Below, piece after piece: positions 20,550-28,407 of a stretch of 64,000 nt of DNA. The notes under the pieces were generated by a model that saw only the letters and a list, made by a program, of their open reading frames with translations, was not told where the DNA came from and did not search any database. The stretch comes from CAZUAQ01 sp964618455 (GTDB lineage Bacteria; Planctomycetota; Phycisphaerae; UBA1845; PWPN01), in NCBI GenBank assembly GCA_964618455.1, contig CAZUAQ010000005.1:100633-164632 (forward strand), in the 5' to 3' direction. The position numbers and the translations under genes are program-made. The first letter of the stretch is position 1. The number at the start of each line of letters is the position of its first letter.

Positions 20550-21602
20550 ATGGCTGACTCAGAGACCATGCGTGCGTTGATTTTCGACGGCCCGGGTCGC
20601 CTGCATGTGGAGAACATTCAACGGCCGGCACCGGGGCCGGGCGAAGTGACGGTCGGCGTGCATCGGGCGACGATCTGCGGAACAGATGTAAGGATCGTTT
20701 CGGGCCGAAAAACGCGTGAAGTACGCCGGGGCGTTCCGATCGGCCACGAATGCGCCGGAACAGTGGATGCGATTGGAGAGGGCGTGAGCGGTCTCGCGCC
20801 GGGTGATCGCGTCGGCGTTTGCGTGGTGGTGTCCTGCGGGGCTTGCGACTATTGCCACGCGGATCATGAGAATCTCTGTGCGTCGCGCTATACGCTGGGC
20901 TATCGAACCGACGGTGCCTTTGCCGAGACGATGCGGATTCCCGCCGAGGCGGTTGCGCGGGGAAACTTGTTTCGCCTTCCTGACGGGGTCTCCTGCGACA
21001 TCGCTCCGCTGCTCGAGCCCATGGCGTGCTGCATCAACGGCCAGCACGAGATGGATTTGCACGACGGCATGTCGCGATCGCTGCTGATTCTTGGAGGCGG
21101 TCCCATCGGGCTGCTGCACCTGCTGATCGCCCGGGCGAAAGCGGAGGCGGCGGGGCGCCCGATGAAGATCACGCTCGTGGAGCCACGGGCACATCGGAGG
21201 GAAATGGCTCAGCGGCTTGGTGCGGAACGTGCGATCAAGCCTGGGGAACTGACCGAGGTGTCAAACTGGGATGCCGTGATTCTGGCGGTCGGGGTTCCCG
21301 AGTTGGTCAGTCAAGCGTTGACGAGTGTGCGTCGGCAGGGCAAAGTGAATCTTTTTGCCGGTTTCGACGCCGGTGTGACACTTCCCATCGACCCGAACGT
21401 GATCCATTACCGACAGATCCACCTGACCGGGGCTTCGGAGTCACGCCGCCGAGACTATGCCGAGGCTCTGGAGATGGTTGATTCGGGCAGCGTGGATGTG
21501 ACTCCTCTGATCACGCACCGGTACCCGTTGGAGGCGTATAACGCCGCTTTTCACGTGGCCGAAAGCGGTGAGGCATTGAAGGTCGCGTTTGATATCGCAT
21601 GA
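20550..21602 (+). CDS. Zinc-dependent medium-chain alcohol/polyol dehydrogenase
   Basis: The protein has 350 residues and is cytoplasmic. It oxidises an alcohol or polyol with NAD(P). The catalytic zinc ligands are visible in ICGTDVR and GHECAG. The structural zinc site is complete (CGACDYCHADHENLC). The Rossmann-fold nucleotide-binding motif is LILGGGPIGLLHL. It resembles sorbitol and threonine dehydrogenases, but the substrate cannot be fixed. ATG codons at 20550 and 20568 are both possible starts. Its 5' end is divergent from the octaheme cytochrome gene, about 106 bp away. Confidence 0.88.
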   Translation: MADSETMRALIFDGPGRLHVENIQRPAPGPGEVTVGVHRATICGTDVRIVSGRKTREVRRGVPIGHECAGTVDAIGEGVSGLAPGDRVGVCVVVSCGACDYCHADHENLCASRYTLGYRTDGAFAETMRIPAEAVARGNLFRLPDGVSCDIAPLLEPMACCINGQHEMDLHDGMSRSLLILGGGPIGLLHLLIARAKAEAAGRPMKITLVEPRAHRREMAQRLGAERAIKPGELTEVSNWDAVILAVGVPELVSQALTSVRRQGKVNLFAGFDAGVTLPIDPNVIHYRQIHLTGASESRRRDYAEALEMVDSGSVDVTPLITHRYPLEAYNAAFHVAESGEALKVAFDIA

Positions 21603-21661
21603 CTCCATCGGGGAGAGGCCCCTCCGGATTTGCAATGGCAGCCGAATGCGTGTGAACGGTC

Positions 21662-21667
21662 TATAAT
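21662..21667 (+). promoter_or_regulatory. Consensus -10 box upstream of the moxR-like operon
   Basis: A perfect TATAAT lies 46 bp before the moxR ATG. No acceptable -35 box is found at 16-18 bp, so it may need an activator or may be coincidental. Confidence 0.35.
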
Positions 21668-21713
21668 CGCGTGAGATCGGTAAGCAACCGCAAGTCCGCG
21701 TGTGGAGAAAGTC

Positions 21714-22676
21714 ATGAGTGAAGATACCGGGGTACGTCATGATGTTCTGCTGGCAGGACTGGATCGCCTGCAGAAAAACATCGAACAAGTCTTTCTGGGC
21801 AAGTCGGAGGCCGTCCGCCAGGTGCTGGTGGGGATGATGAGCCGGGGGCATCTGCTCATCGAGGACGTTCCGGGTGTGGGGAAAACCGTTCTGGCGCGCA
21901 CGTTGGCGCGTAGCCTCGACCTTTCGTTCAGCCGGATTCAGTTGACGCCGGATCTCCTGCCCTCGGACATTCTCGGCGTCAGCATTTACGACGCGAAGTC
22001 CGGGACGTTCGAGTTCAAGCGGGGGCCGATCTTCGCCAATGTGGTCCTTGCCGATGAAATCAACCGCACCACACCACGTACGCAATCGGCACTGCTCGAA
22101 GCGATGAACGAGGCCCAGGTGAGTATCGACGGGCGAACGATGCCCCTGGAGCAGCCGTTCCTGCTGATTGCGACACAGAATCCCTTCGAGTTCGAGGGGA
22201 CGTACTACCTGCCCGAGAACCAGCTCGACCGGTTCGCCTTGCGGATTCGCATCGGCTATCCGGCGCGTGAGGTCGAGTCGCGCATCATTCGCGAACGGCC
22301 CAGCAAGGTGGCCTTGACGGATCTCCAGCCGGTCATGACCGGGGAGGACCTGATCGCGGTGCAGAACCAGGTCCTGAATGTACGAGTGGACGAAAAGGTC
22401 ATCACGTATGCGTTGGACCTCATCGAGATGACGCGCGACCACGAGCATCTGGAAGTCGGTGTGTCGCCCCGCGGCACGATCGCCCTGATCCGGGCGTCAC
22501 AGGCGTCGGCGTTTCTCGATGGGCGGGACTACGTTACTCCCGACGAGGTGAAGCATCTCTTCATTCCCACGTGCGCGCATCGTGTCGTCAGCAAGAGTTA
22601 CCTGCATGAGGGGCACACGCTCAGTGCCGAGCAGATGCTGGGTGAGATTCTTCGACGGGTCACCGTCCCGGATTAA
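21714..22676 (+). CDS. MoxR-family AAA+ ATPase
   Basis: The 320-residue cytoplasmic ATPase is of the MoxR type, thought to act as a chaperone in maturation of protein complexes. Walker A (GVGKT), Walker B (VVLADEINR), sensor 1 (LLIATQNP) and the family signature FEFEGTYYLPENQLDRF are all present. The ATG at 21714 is preferred over a GTG at 21702 because GGAGAAA lies at 21704-21710. It is the first gene of a moxR-DUF58-transglutaminase operon, a widely conserved arrangement. Confidence 0.93.
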   Translation: MSEDTGVRHDVLLAGLDRLQKNIEQVFLGKSEAVRQVLVGMMSRGHLLIEDVPGVGKTVLARTLARSLDLSFSRIQLTPDLLPSDILGVSIYDAKSGTFEFKRGPIFANVVLADEINRTTPRTQSALLEAMNEAQVSIDGRTMPLEQPFLLIATQNPFEFEGTYYLPENQLDRFALRIRIGYPAREVESRIIRERPSKVALTDLQPVMTGEDLIAVQNQVLNVRVDEKVITYALDLIEMTRDHEHLEVGVSPRGTIALIRASQASAFLDGRDYVTPDEVKHLFIPTCAHRVVSKSYLHEGHTLSAEQMLGEILRRVTVPD

Positions 22677-22686
22677 CGGAGCTGTC

Positions 22687-23955
22687 ATGGCATCGGTACC
22701 CGCCACCTCAACCCTGCGACGCGGCGATTCACCGGCCGGGGTGCCTTCGCGCCGGGCGGCACTGCTGGGCTTGCGGATCACGTTCACGGGCCTGCTGCTG
22801 ATCAGCGTCGTTGCGCTGGTCGGCCTGGCGGCGCTTCACGGAGAAGCCAACCTGCTTTTCCTGGTATTCAGCCTGACGGTCGGCGTGATCGTGTATTCGG
22901 CCTGGGTGCCCTGGCGGACGGTGCGACGTGTGTCGGTAGAGCGCGTTGTACCTGAATCGGTGCTGGTCGGCGAACCCTTCAAGATAGTCTATCACGTGCG
23001 CCATCATCGGCGCTGGCTTCGATGCTGGTCGCTGGTGATCCGGGAGACGGGGGTCCCACGCTCAGAAGGGCACTGGCCGATCGTGCACGTTCCGGTCCTG
23101 GGTGTCGGCGAGGAGCGACGGATGGAAGCCCGCGCCGTGTGCCGCAAACGGGGTCGGGTGACCCTGGGGCAGGTGCAGGTGAGTTCCGGCTTTCCGTTCG
23201 GCATCTTCTCATGCTCGGTGACGTTTCCAATGCCTGCGGAAGTCACGGTCTACCCGCGCGTCGGACGCATGCGCCGTGATCTCTGGCGGGGGAAGTCGCC
23301 ATACGCTTCGGAGATGCTCCGCCGCCAGCGTGAGCGTGAACGGCAGGGCCAGGACGAATTCTTCGGTGTACGCGAGTACCGCCAGGGGGACAACACGCGA
23401 TGGATTCACTGGCGACGCTCGGCGCGCACCGGCGATCTCGTCGTCCGGGAAATGATGCCGATCAACGCGATGCAGTTGATCCTGATCGTCGATCCCTGGC
23501 CAAGGCTGCCGACAACGCCGAATCTCCGTCGACGTCTGCGAAGCATCCCCTGGGTGCCCGAGGCCGAAGAAGTGATCAGTGCGGCGGCCACGATCGCCTG
23601 CGACGGACTGGAGCGCGGCCAGCGCGTCGGGCTCATCTGCCGCGCGGAAGTGCCCGTGGCCATCGGCCCGGCGGGGGGGCGACCACATCGGCAACGCGTC
23701 CTGCAGGATCTGGCGGAATTGCGGCCGGGAGGGGATGAGGGCATCGACGCGCTCCTCTCGAGGATTCGCTGGTCGAGTGGCTGGCACGCGCGTTGCGTCC
23801 TGTTGGCGCCGCGGTTCGACGAAGCGCATCAGAAGGTCTTGCAGTTTCTGCAGCGCCAGGCGGAAACGGTGCTTGCGATGGCGCCTGGGCAGGAACCGTT
23901 CGACAGCGTGTTGGACCTGGGCGAGACTCGGCATGTTGAGCGGGGGGCAGCGTGA
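22687..23955 (+). CDS. DUF58 family membrane-associated protein
   Basis: The protein has 422 residues. Two hydrophobic helices occur at about residues 35-75, and a long cytoplasmic part follows. The DUF58 signature is clear: EFFGVREYRQGDNTRWIHWR followed by SARTGDLVVRE. DUF58 proteins have a von Willebrand A-like domain and are co-encoded with MoxR ATPases, whose partners they probably are. The start at 22687 follows the moxR stop by 10 bases and has a CGGAG nearby. Its stop overlaps the next start (TGATG), so the two are translationally coupled. Confidence 0.92.
   Translation: MASVPATSTLRRGDSPAGVPSRRAALLGLRITFTGLLLISVVALVGLAALHGEANLLFLVFSLTVGVIVYSAWVPWRTVRRVSVERVVPESVLVGEPFKIVYHVRHHRRWLRCWSLVIRETGVPRSEGHWPIVHVPVLGVGEERRMEARAVCRKRGRVTLGQVQVSSGFPFGIFSCSVTFPMPAEVTVYPRVGRMRRDLWRGKSPYASEMLRRQRERERQGQDEFFGVREYRQGDNTRWIHWRRSARTGDLVVREMMPINAMQLILIVDPWPRLPTTPNLRRRLRSIPWVPEAEEVISAAATIACDGLERGQRVGLICRAEVPVAIGPAGGRPHRQRVLQDLAELRPGGDEGIDALLSRIRWSSGWHARCVLLAPRFDEAHQKVLQFLQRQAETVLAMAPGQEPFDSVLDLGETRHVERGAA
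23782..23796 (+). promoter_or_regulatory. Sigma-54-like -24/-12 sequence inside the DUF58 gene
   Basis: TGGCACG and TTGC are separated by four bases, so the GG and GC dinucleotides are ten bases apart, as at sigma-54 promoters. It lies about 160 bp before the transglutaminase start and inside coding sequence, so chance is a serious alternative. Confidence 0.2.
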
Positions 23956-26312
23956 TGATGGATCGTGCCCGCCGCTACCGGAGCCAGGTCATCCTGATCC
24001 TGTCCTGCGCGCTGGCCATCGCGCTCGCCGAACGGTTGCTGACATATCTCGTCATTACGGCGCTGGCGTGCGTGCTGGGATGGGTTTTCACGGTCCGGCG
24101 TGATCGGCCGCTGATGTCGCAGAACCTCAGCCGGGCTTTCGTCGTGGTGTCCTTTCTCTTCCTGGTGTACGAATACTTCTACATGGCCGAGATTCCGATC
24201 CTGGCGCTCTCGCACTTCATGCTGCTGGTGTGCAGTTGCAAACTGCTGGAGCGGCGGACCCTTCGCGACGATGCGCAGATTCTGATACTCGCGCTGCTGT
24301 TGCTGGTCGTGACCTCGATCGTCAGCGGAAACGTGCTCTACATGATCGTGCTGGCGGTCTTCATGACCGTCGGTGTCGATGCGTTGATGCGCTGGTACCT
24401 CGGATCACAACAGCAATCGTCGGCACGTCGTCTGATCGGGATCGATCCACGACTGGGCCCCCCGCCGGAGGGGGAGGCGTTACGAACGGATCGACTGATT
24501 CTCGGCGGTCCGATTCTCGCGATGCTGATCATCTCGATCACCATTGGTGTCGTCATTTTCGTGGTTGTGCCGCGGACCAGCGCCGGCATGCTCAATCAAC
24601 TCCAGTCGAGTGCATCCAGCGTCGGTGTGACCGGATTCGCCGATCAACTGGATCTCAATCGGGGTGGACGCATTCAGACTTCGAATCAGCCGATGATGCG
24701 TGTGCAGATCGAATACGATGCATCACGACCCAACGCGAATGCGCCGCGTGAAGATCTGTATTTCCGCGGTATGGTTCTGCATCACTACGTGCGTAATCCG
24801 CATTCCGGCCATCGCGGGTGGGGCTGGCGCCGCGTCGAGATGGAAGCGGGCCGATCGCGCCAATACGCCATCGAACCGCCGGGGCCATTCGAGGGCGGCA
24901 GTGCCATCATTGAACTCGATGAATCGGCATCCACCGGACCCATCACGATTCAGCATTACTGGCTGGAGCCCAGCGGCGAGAGGTACCTCTTCGCCCTTTA
25001 TCCGGCGCTGGAGATGAGTTCCAAGGATATCGACCAGATCGAGAAGACGCGAGGGGACCAGGTCATCTACTGCCTCTGGAAGCCGACCGCTCAGTTGCAC
25101 TACGTGATGCGGAGCGCGGAGACGGCGTCCCCCGATGTCTTGCATGCCTTGACACTCGACCGGGGACGAGCACTCGGGGACCGTCCACGCGTGTATCGCC
25201 CGCAGCCTCCTCTGCCGCGCGAGGGGGAGATTCGCGAGCTGATCCGCGACGAAGTGGGGACGCTCGAGAATCCTGACGATCCGGAGGAAGCCGAGGCGTT
25301 TGCCGAAGCCGTCGAGCGTTTTCTGCGGTCCAGTCGATTCACCTACACCCTGGAGAATCCCACGATTGCCCGAGGGCTCGAACCGGTGGGAGAGTTCCTG
25401 CTGGATCGTCGGTCAGGGCATTGCGAGTATTCCGCTTCCGCCATGGCGGTGATCTGCCAATTGCACGGCCTGCCTGCCAGGGTGGTCAACGGTTACCGAG
25501 GCGGTGACTACAATGCCGTCGGAGACTTCTACGTCGTCAAGCGCAAGCACGCGCATTCCTGGGTGGAAGTTCATATCCCGGGCCGCGACTGGATCCGGTA
25601 CGATCCGACGCCCGCCTCGGAGTTCGACACCAGCGTGGCCTCGGCATGGTGGAACGAATTGAATTCGTATATCGATTTCGTGCAGTTTCACTGGGCCACC
25701 TTCGTCGTCTCGTACGACACGAGCCTGCGCTCGACGCTGTTCGAATCGCTTCGCGCGTGGCTGAGCCGTCCGGCCCACGATGAAAAGACCTTCACCGGAG
25801 CCATCTGGTCCTTCATTCGTGAACTGTTCGGGTGGCGATTGAAGCTCTCTCCCAGCGAGCGATTGATCTACTGGGCCTTTGCGCTGCTGGTCCTCGCGCT
25901 GGCGATCCTGGTGACGTACGTCCTGGTCGTCTGCGCCTGGTGGTCGATCTCACGACTGCTTCGGTGGTGGAGAGGGCATGCTTCCGGGACGCCGCCGGAG
26001 CTCGAGTTTTATGACCGCTACCTCCGGTTGCTGGATCAACTGGGTTTGAATCGGCCCCCTTCGCAAACCCCGGCGGAGTTCGCCCGCGAACTGGCAACCG
26101 TCCACCCTCATCTTTCGGACACGCCGCACCTCGTACGTTCGTACTACGAGATTGTGTATGGCGGACATGCCCTTCCCGGCCCCCGGCGGGACCGGGTTCG
26201 CGCCCAACTCCGCCGCATCGGCGAACTCAAGCCCAAGGATCTGCAGCCGTCGAGCGAGACTCCGGAAGCGCACGGCCCCGTGCGTTCCAGCGAGAGCGCT
26301 TCCGGAGCATGA
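23955..26312 (+). CDS. TgpA-like membrane transglutaminase (DUF3488 plus transglutaminase core)
   Basis: The protein has 785 residues. About six N-terminal transmembrane helices occur in residues 10-215. A periplasmic transglutaminase-like domain carries a Cys-His-Asp triad at Cys490 (SGHCEYSA), His534 (KHAHSW) and Asp550 (RYDPTP). A further transmembrane helix lies at about 640-665, with a DUF4129-like cytoplasmic tail (TPAEFARELATVHP). The family resembles TgpA of Pseudomonas aeruginosa. The start is the ATG at 23955, overlapping the DUF58 stop as TGATG. The triad implies amide-bond chemistry on envelope proteins, probably controlled by the MoxR and DUF58 partners. The substrate is unknown. 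Confidence 0.92.
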   Translation: MMDRARRYRSQVILILSCALAIALAERLLTYLVITALACVLGWVFTVRRDRPLMSQNLSRAFVVVSFLFLVYEYFYMAEIPILALSHFMLLVCSCKLLERRTLRDDAQILILALLLLVVTSIVSGNVLYMIVLAVFMTVGVDALMRWYLGSQQQSSARRLIGIDPRLGPPPEGEALRTDRLILGGPILAMLIISITIGVVIFVVVPRTSAGMLNQLQSSASSVGVTGFADQLDLNRGGRIQTSNQPMMRVQIEYDASRPNANAPREDLYFRGMVLHHYVRNPHSGHRGWGWRRVEMEAGRSRQYAIEPPGPFEGGSAIIELDESASTGPITIQHYWLEPSGERYLFALYPALEMSSKDIDQIEKTRGDQVIYCLWKPTAQLHYVMRSAETASPDVLHALTLDRGRALGDRPRVYRPQPPLPREGEIRELIRDEVGTLENPDDPEEAEAFAEAVERFLRSSRFTYTLENPTIARGLEPVGEFLLDRRSGHCEYSASAMAVICQLHGLPARVVNGYRGGDYNAVGDFYVVKRKHAHSWVEVHIPGRDWIRYDPTPASEFDTSVASAWWNELNSYIDFVQFHWATFVVSYDTSLRSTLFESLRAWLSRPAHDEKTFTGAIWSFIRELFGWRLKLSPSERLIYWAFALLVLALAILVTYVLVVCAWWSISRLLRWWRGHASGTPPELEFYDRYLRLLDQLGLNRPPSQTPAEFARELATVHPHLSDTPHLVRSYYEIVYGGHALPGPRRDRVRAQLRRIGELKPKDLQPSSETPEAHGPVRSSESASGA

Positions 26313-26320
26313 CTTGTATC

Positions 26321-26420
26321 GGGGACAGGGACAGTCCCTGATAAGCATTCCTATCACGTGCTACGCAACTTATCCGTCCGATGTGCGCTATCCCTTCCTG
26401 CAAAACGGGGACGGTCCCTG
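26321..26420. repeat. Pair of short GGGAC-N-GTCCC palindromes
   Basis: CAGGGAC-A-GTCCCTG occupies 26326-26340, and GGGAC-G-GTCCC occupies 26408-26418, in the otherwise non-coding gap after the transglutaminase gene. Similar GGGGACNGTCCC elements are known from REP-type repeats linked to RAYT (Y1) transposases. No transposase is present here, so this may be a REP-like element or a remnant of one. Confidence 0.55.
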
Positions 26421-26513
26421 AGCTTCTCACACACATGTTTACGGCCGGCACTTAAGTCATCTCCACCGCCAGCCGACCAGATCAAGGTGACGGTCCACCA
26501 TGGGGAGCCTCGA

Positions 26514-27080
26514 ATGATTATCGGTCGTCATTTCAGTCGTCGTACGCAGCGCCCGAGAAGGGGGCTGACATTGATGGAGTGCATGTGGGCCCTGGTCATT
26601 GTTCCCCTGGCAGTCGTGGCGATCGCCCATGCGGTGACGGCGGGACAGATGCAGGCGTTGGAGACGCTGAGTCGTGAGCGCGCGGGTCGGCTTGCGAACG
26701 ATCTGATGGAGGAGATTCTCAGCGTTCCGTATGACCCAGAGAATGACGACGGCGTGGTCGAGTCCGATCGGTGGCTCTACGACGATGCGACGGATTACAG
26801 CGGATTCTCGGAGACGGCCACGGCAGTTCATCAGGTCGACCGGGTCGGTCTGCAGGAAACGGACTACCCGGAGGCTTGTCAGACCTACTCGCGTTCGGTG
26901 ACGATGTCCGAATGCGAGTGTGGCGGCGGGACGCCCGCATGCAGCGATACACTCTGCGAGATGCTGGACTCGGACGATCCGCCGGAAATGCACCTCCTCA
27001 CCATCACCGTGACTGTCACGGACGGCGAGCGGGAGATGGCGAAGCTGATCCGACTGAAGCATGCCGAAATCGACGAGTAG
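26514..27080 (+). CDS. GspI-like prepilin, paralogue of the operon A protein
   Basis: The protein has 188 residues and a prepilin leader RRG-LTLMECMW followed by a hydrophobic helix at about 17-38. The region after the helix (ANDLMEEILSVPYDPENDDG, then YDDATDYSGFS) matches the product of 15347-15892 in order and spacing. An extra cysteine-rich segment, SECECGGGTPACSDTLCEM, could form disulfides and is absent from the operon A protein. The ATG at 26514 follows GGGGAG at 26502-26507. It is the first gene of pseudopilin operon B. Confidence 0.83.
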   Translation: MIIGRHFSRRTQRPRRGLTLMECMWALVIVPLAVVAIAHAVTAGQMQALETLSRERAGRLANDLMEEILSVPYDPENDDGVVESDRWLYDDATDYSGFSETATAVHQVDRVGLQETDYPEACQTYSRSVTMSECECGGGTPACSDTLCEMLDSDDPPEMHLLTITVTVTDGEREMAKLIRLKHAEIDE

Positions 27081-27099
27081 AGAGTGCACGAGGTACGCA

Positions 27100-27732
27100 A
27101 TGCAGCGCAACCCACGATCAGGAATCTGCCGTCACCGCGGAGCCCGGCGACGCGCCATGACCATCGCCGAACTCATCATGGCGTTGATGATCACGAGTCT
27201 GATCGCGACGGCGGTGACGGGGGCATTGGTGGCGGTCAGCTACGGAACCGACAGCCGTCGAGACTGGCGGCGTCTGACGGTTAAGACGAATCGCGTTCGG
27301 GCACTTCTCCAGGATGCCGTCGCCGGATCGCGGGCGGTGCTTGCGAGCGGGGCGGATGGCAACGATCGCTATGTCGTGCTCTGGAAAGGTGATACCACCG
27401 AGGCCAATGACGCGGTCAATCTTGGAGAATTGCAGTTGATCCTCTGGGACCAGAGTGCGTCCTCGCTGATCTCCTACGAAACGGATACGGCACCCAACCC
27501 CGATACCGAATACGCCGCCGGAGCCGGCTTCTACGGCATCGCTTCGGGGGCGGCGGGGTCCACCTTGCCGGCGACGCTGTGGTCGGACGATATTACCGCC
27601 TGCGCGATCCTTGCGGATGCTGCCGGGTCACAGGCCCGGTTGCTGACGTGGTCGATGACGCTCGAAGAAGGTCTCTTCGATGAGAGCGTCGAAGTGGTCG
27701 CCGCGCTTCGCGAACCGAACCCTCCGGAGTAA
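27100..27732 (+). CDS. GspJ-like prepilin
   Basis: The protein has 210 residues with the leader RRRA-MTIAELIMALMITSL, having Ala instead of Gly before the cleavage site. The mature part has the size expected of a GspJ/PilW-type minor pseudopilin and lacks the extra C-terminal domains of its operon A counterpart. The ATG at 27100 gives a normal leader. An in-frame ATG at 27061 overlaps the upstream gene and would give a longer one. It lies 19 bp after the GspI-like gene. Confidence 0.75.
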   Translation: MQRNPRSGICRHRGARRRAMTIAELIMALMITSLIATAVTGALVAVSYGTDSRRDWRRLTVKTNRVRALLQDAVAGSRAVLASGADGNDRYVVLWKGDTTEANDAVNLGELQLILWDQSASSLISYETDTAPNPDTEYAAGAGFYGIASGAAGSTLPATLWSDDITACAILADAAGSQARLLTWSMTLEEGLFDESVEVVAALREPNPPE

Positions 27733-27741
27733 TCGTGCGCC

Positions 27742-28296
27742 ATGATTGGCTTGAAAAGAGATCCTGGCGACATGCAGGACGATCATTCCGATCGGCGATG
27801 GGGGTATACGCTGATCGAAGTGCTGACGGTGATTGCCCTGATCGGCATTATCATCGGGATCGTCGGGCCGATGGTATCGAACCTGGGCAGCATGCGGATC
27901 CGTGAGGCTGCGCGGCTTCTGGCAGCGGACATCGAGTTCGCGCAGATGGATTCGATCGCTCATCCGGACGATCCACGCGTGCTGGTGATCGAGAGCAAGG
28001 GGGGAGCGACCTACTGGATCGCCCCCTCGTCCAACACGGTGAAGGCGAACGCGATCACGGAGCCGATCTCGGGTGAGGACTGGGTCGTCCAGTTCGGGAC
28101 GGATCGCGGCGCTGCGGGGAAGGGGACGGTCACTGCCGACTACAACCTGGGCGGGGACAATACCCTCGGGTTCGACGGTCTGGGTATTCCCGATCAGGGT
28201 ACGATCGCTACCATCACTCTCGAGCATGGAACCCACTCCATCGAGATTCAGATTGCCCCCGAGACCGGCGAAGTGACCATCGATACCACGCCCTGA
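27742..28296 (+). CDS. GspH-like prepilin
   Basis: The protein has 184 residues. The leader ends in WG-YTLIEVLTVIALIGIIIG, an excellent prepilin motif with Glu5. The continuation REAARLLAADIEFAQMDSIAH is the GspH/FimT pattern. It lies nine bases after the GspJ-like gene and ends operon B. Tyr in place of Phe at mature position 1 is tolerated in the family. Confidence 0.87.
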   Translation: MIGLKRDPGDMQDDHSDRRWGYTLIEVLTVIALIGIIIGIVGPMVSNLGSMRIREAARLLAADIEFAQMDSIAHPDDPRVLVIESKGGATYWIAPSSNTVKANAITEPISGEDWVVQFGTDRGAAGKGTVTADYNLGGDNTLGFDGLGIPDQGTIATITLEHGTHSIEIQIAPETGEVTIDTTP

Positions 28297-28407
28297 TCTC
28301 ATCTCTCACGCGCGATCCCTGCGATCTTTGCCCTTCACCACACCGTGCGGATATAAATGCAGATCGCATCCCATCCGAACTTGGTCTTTTTCTTGTGAGG
28401 CATTCAC

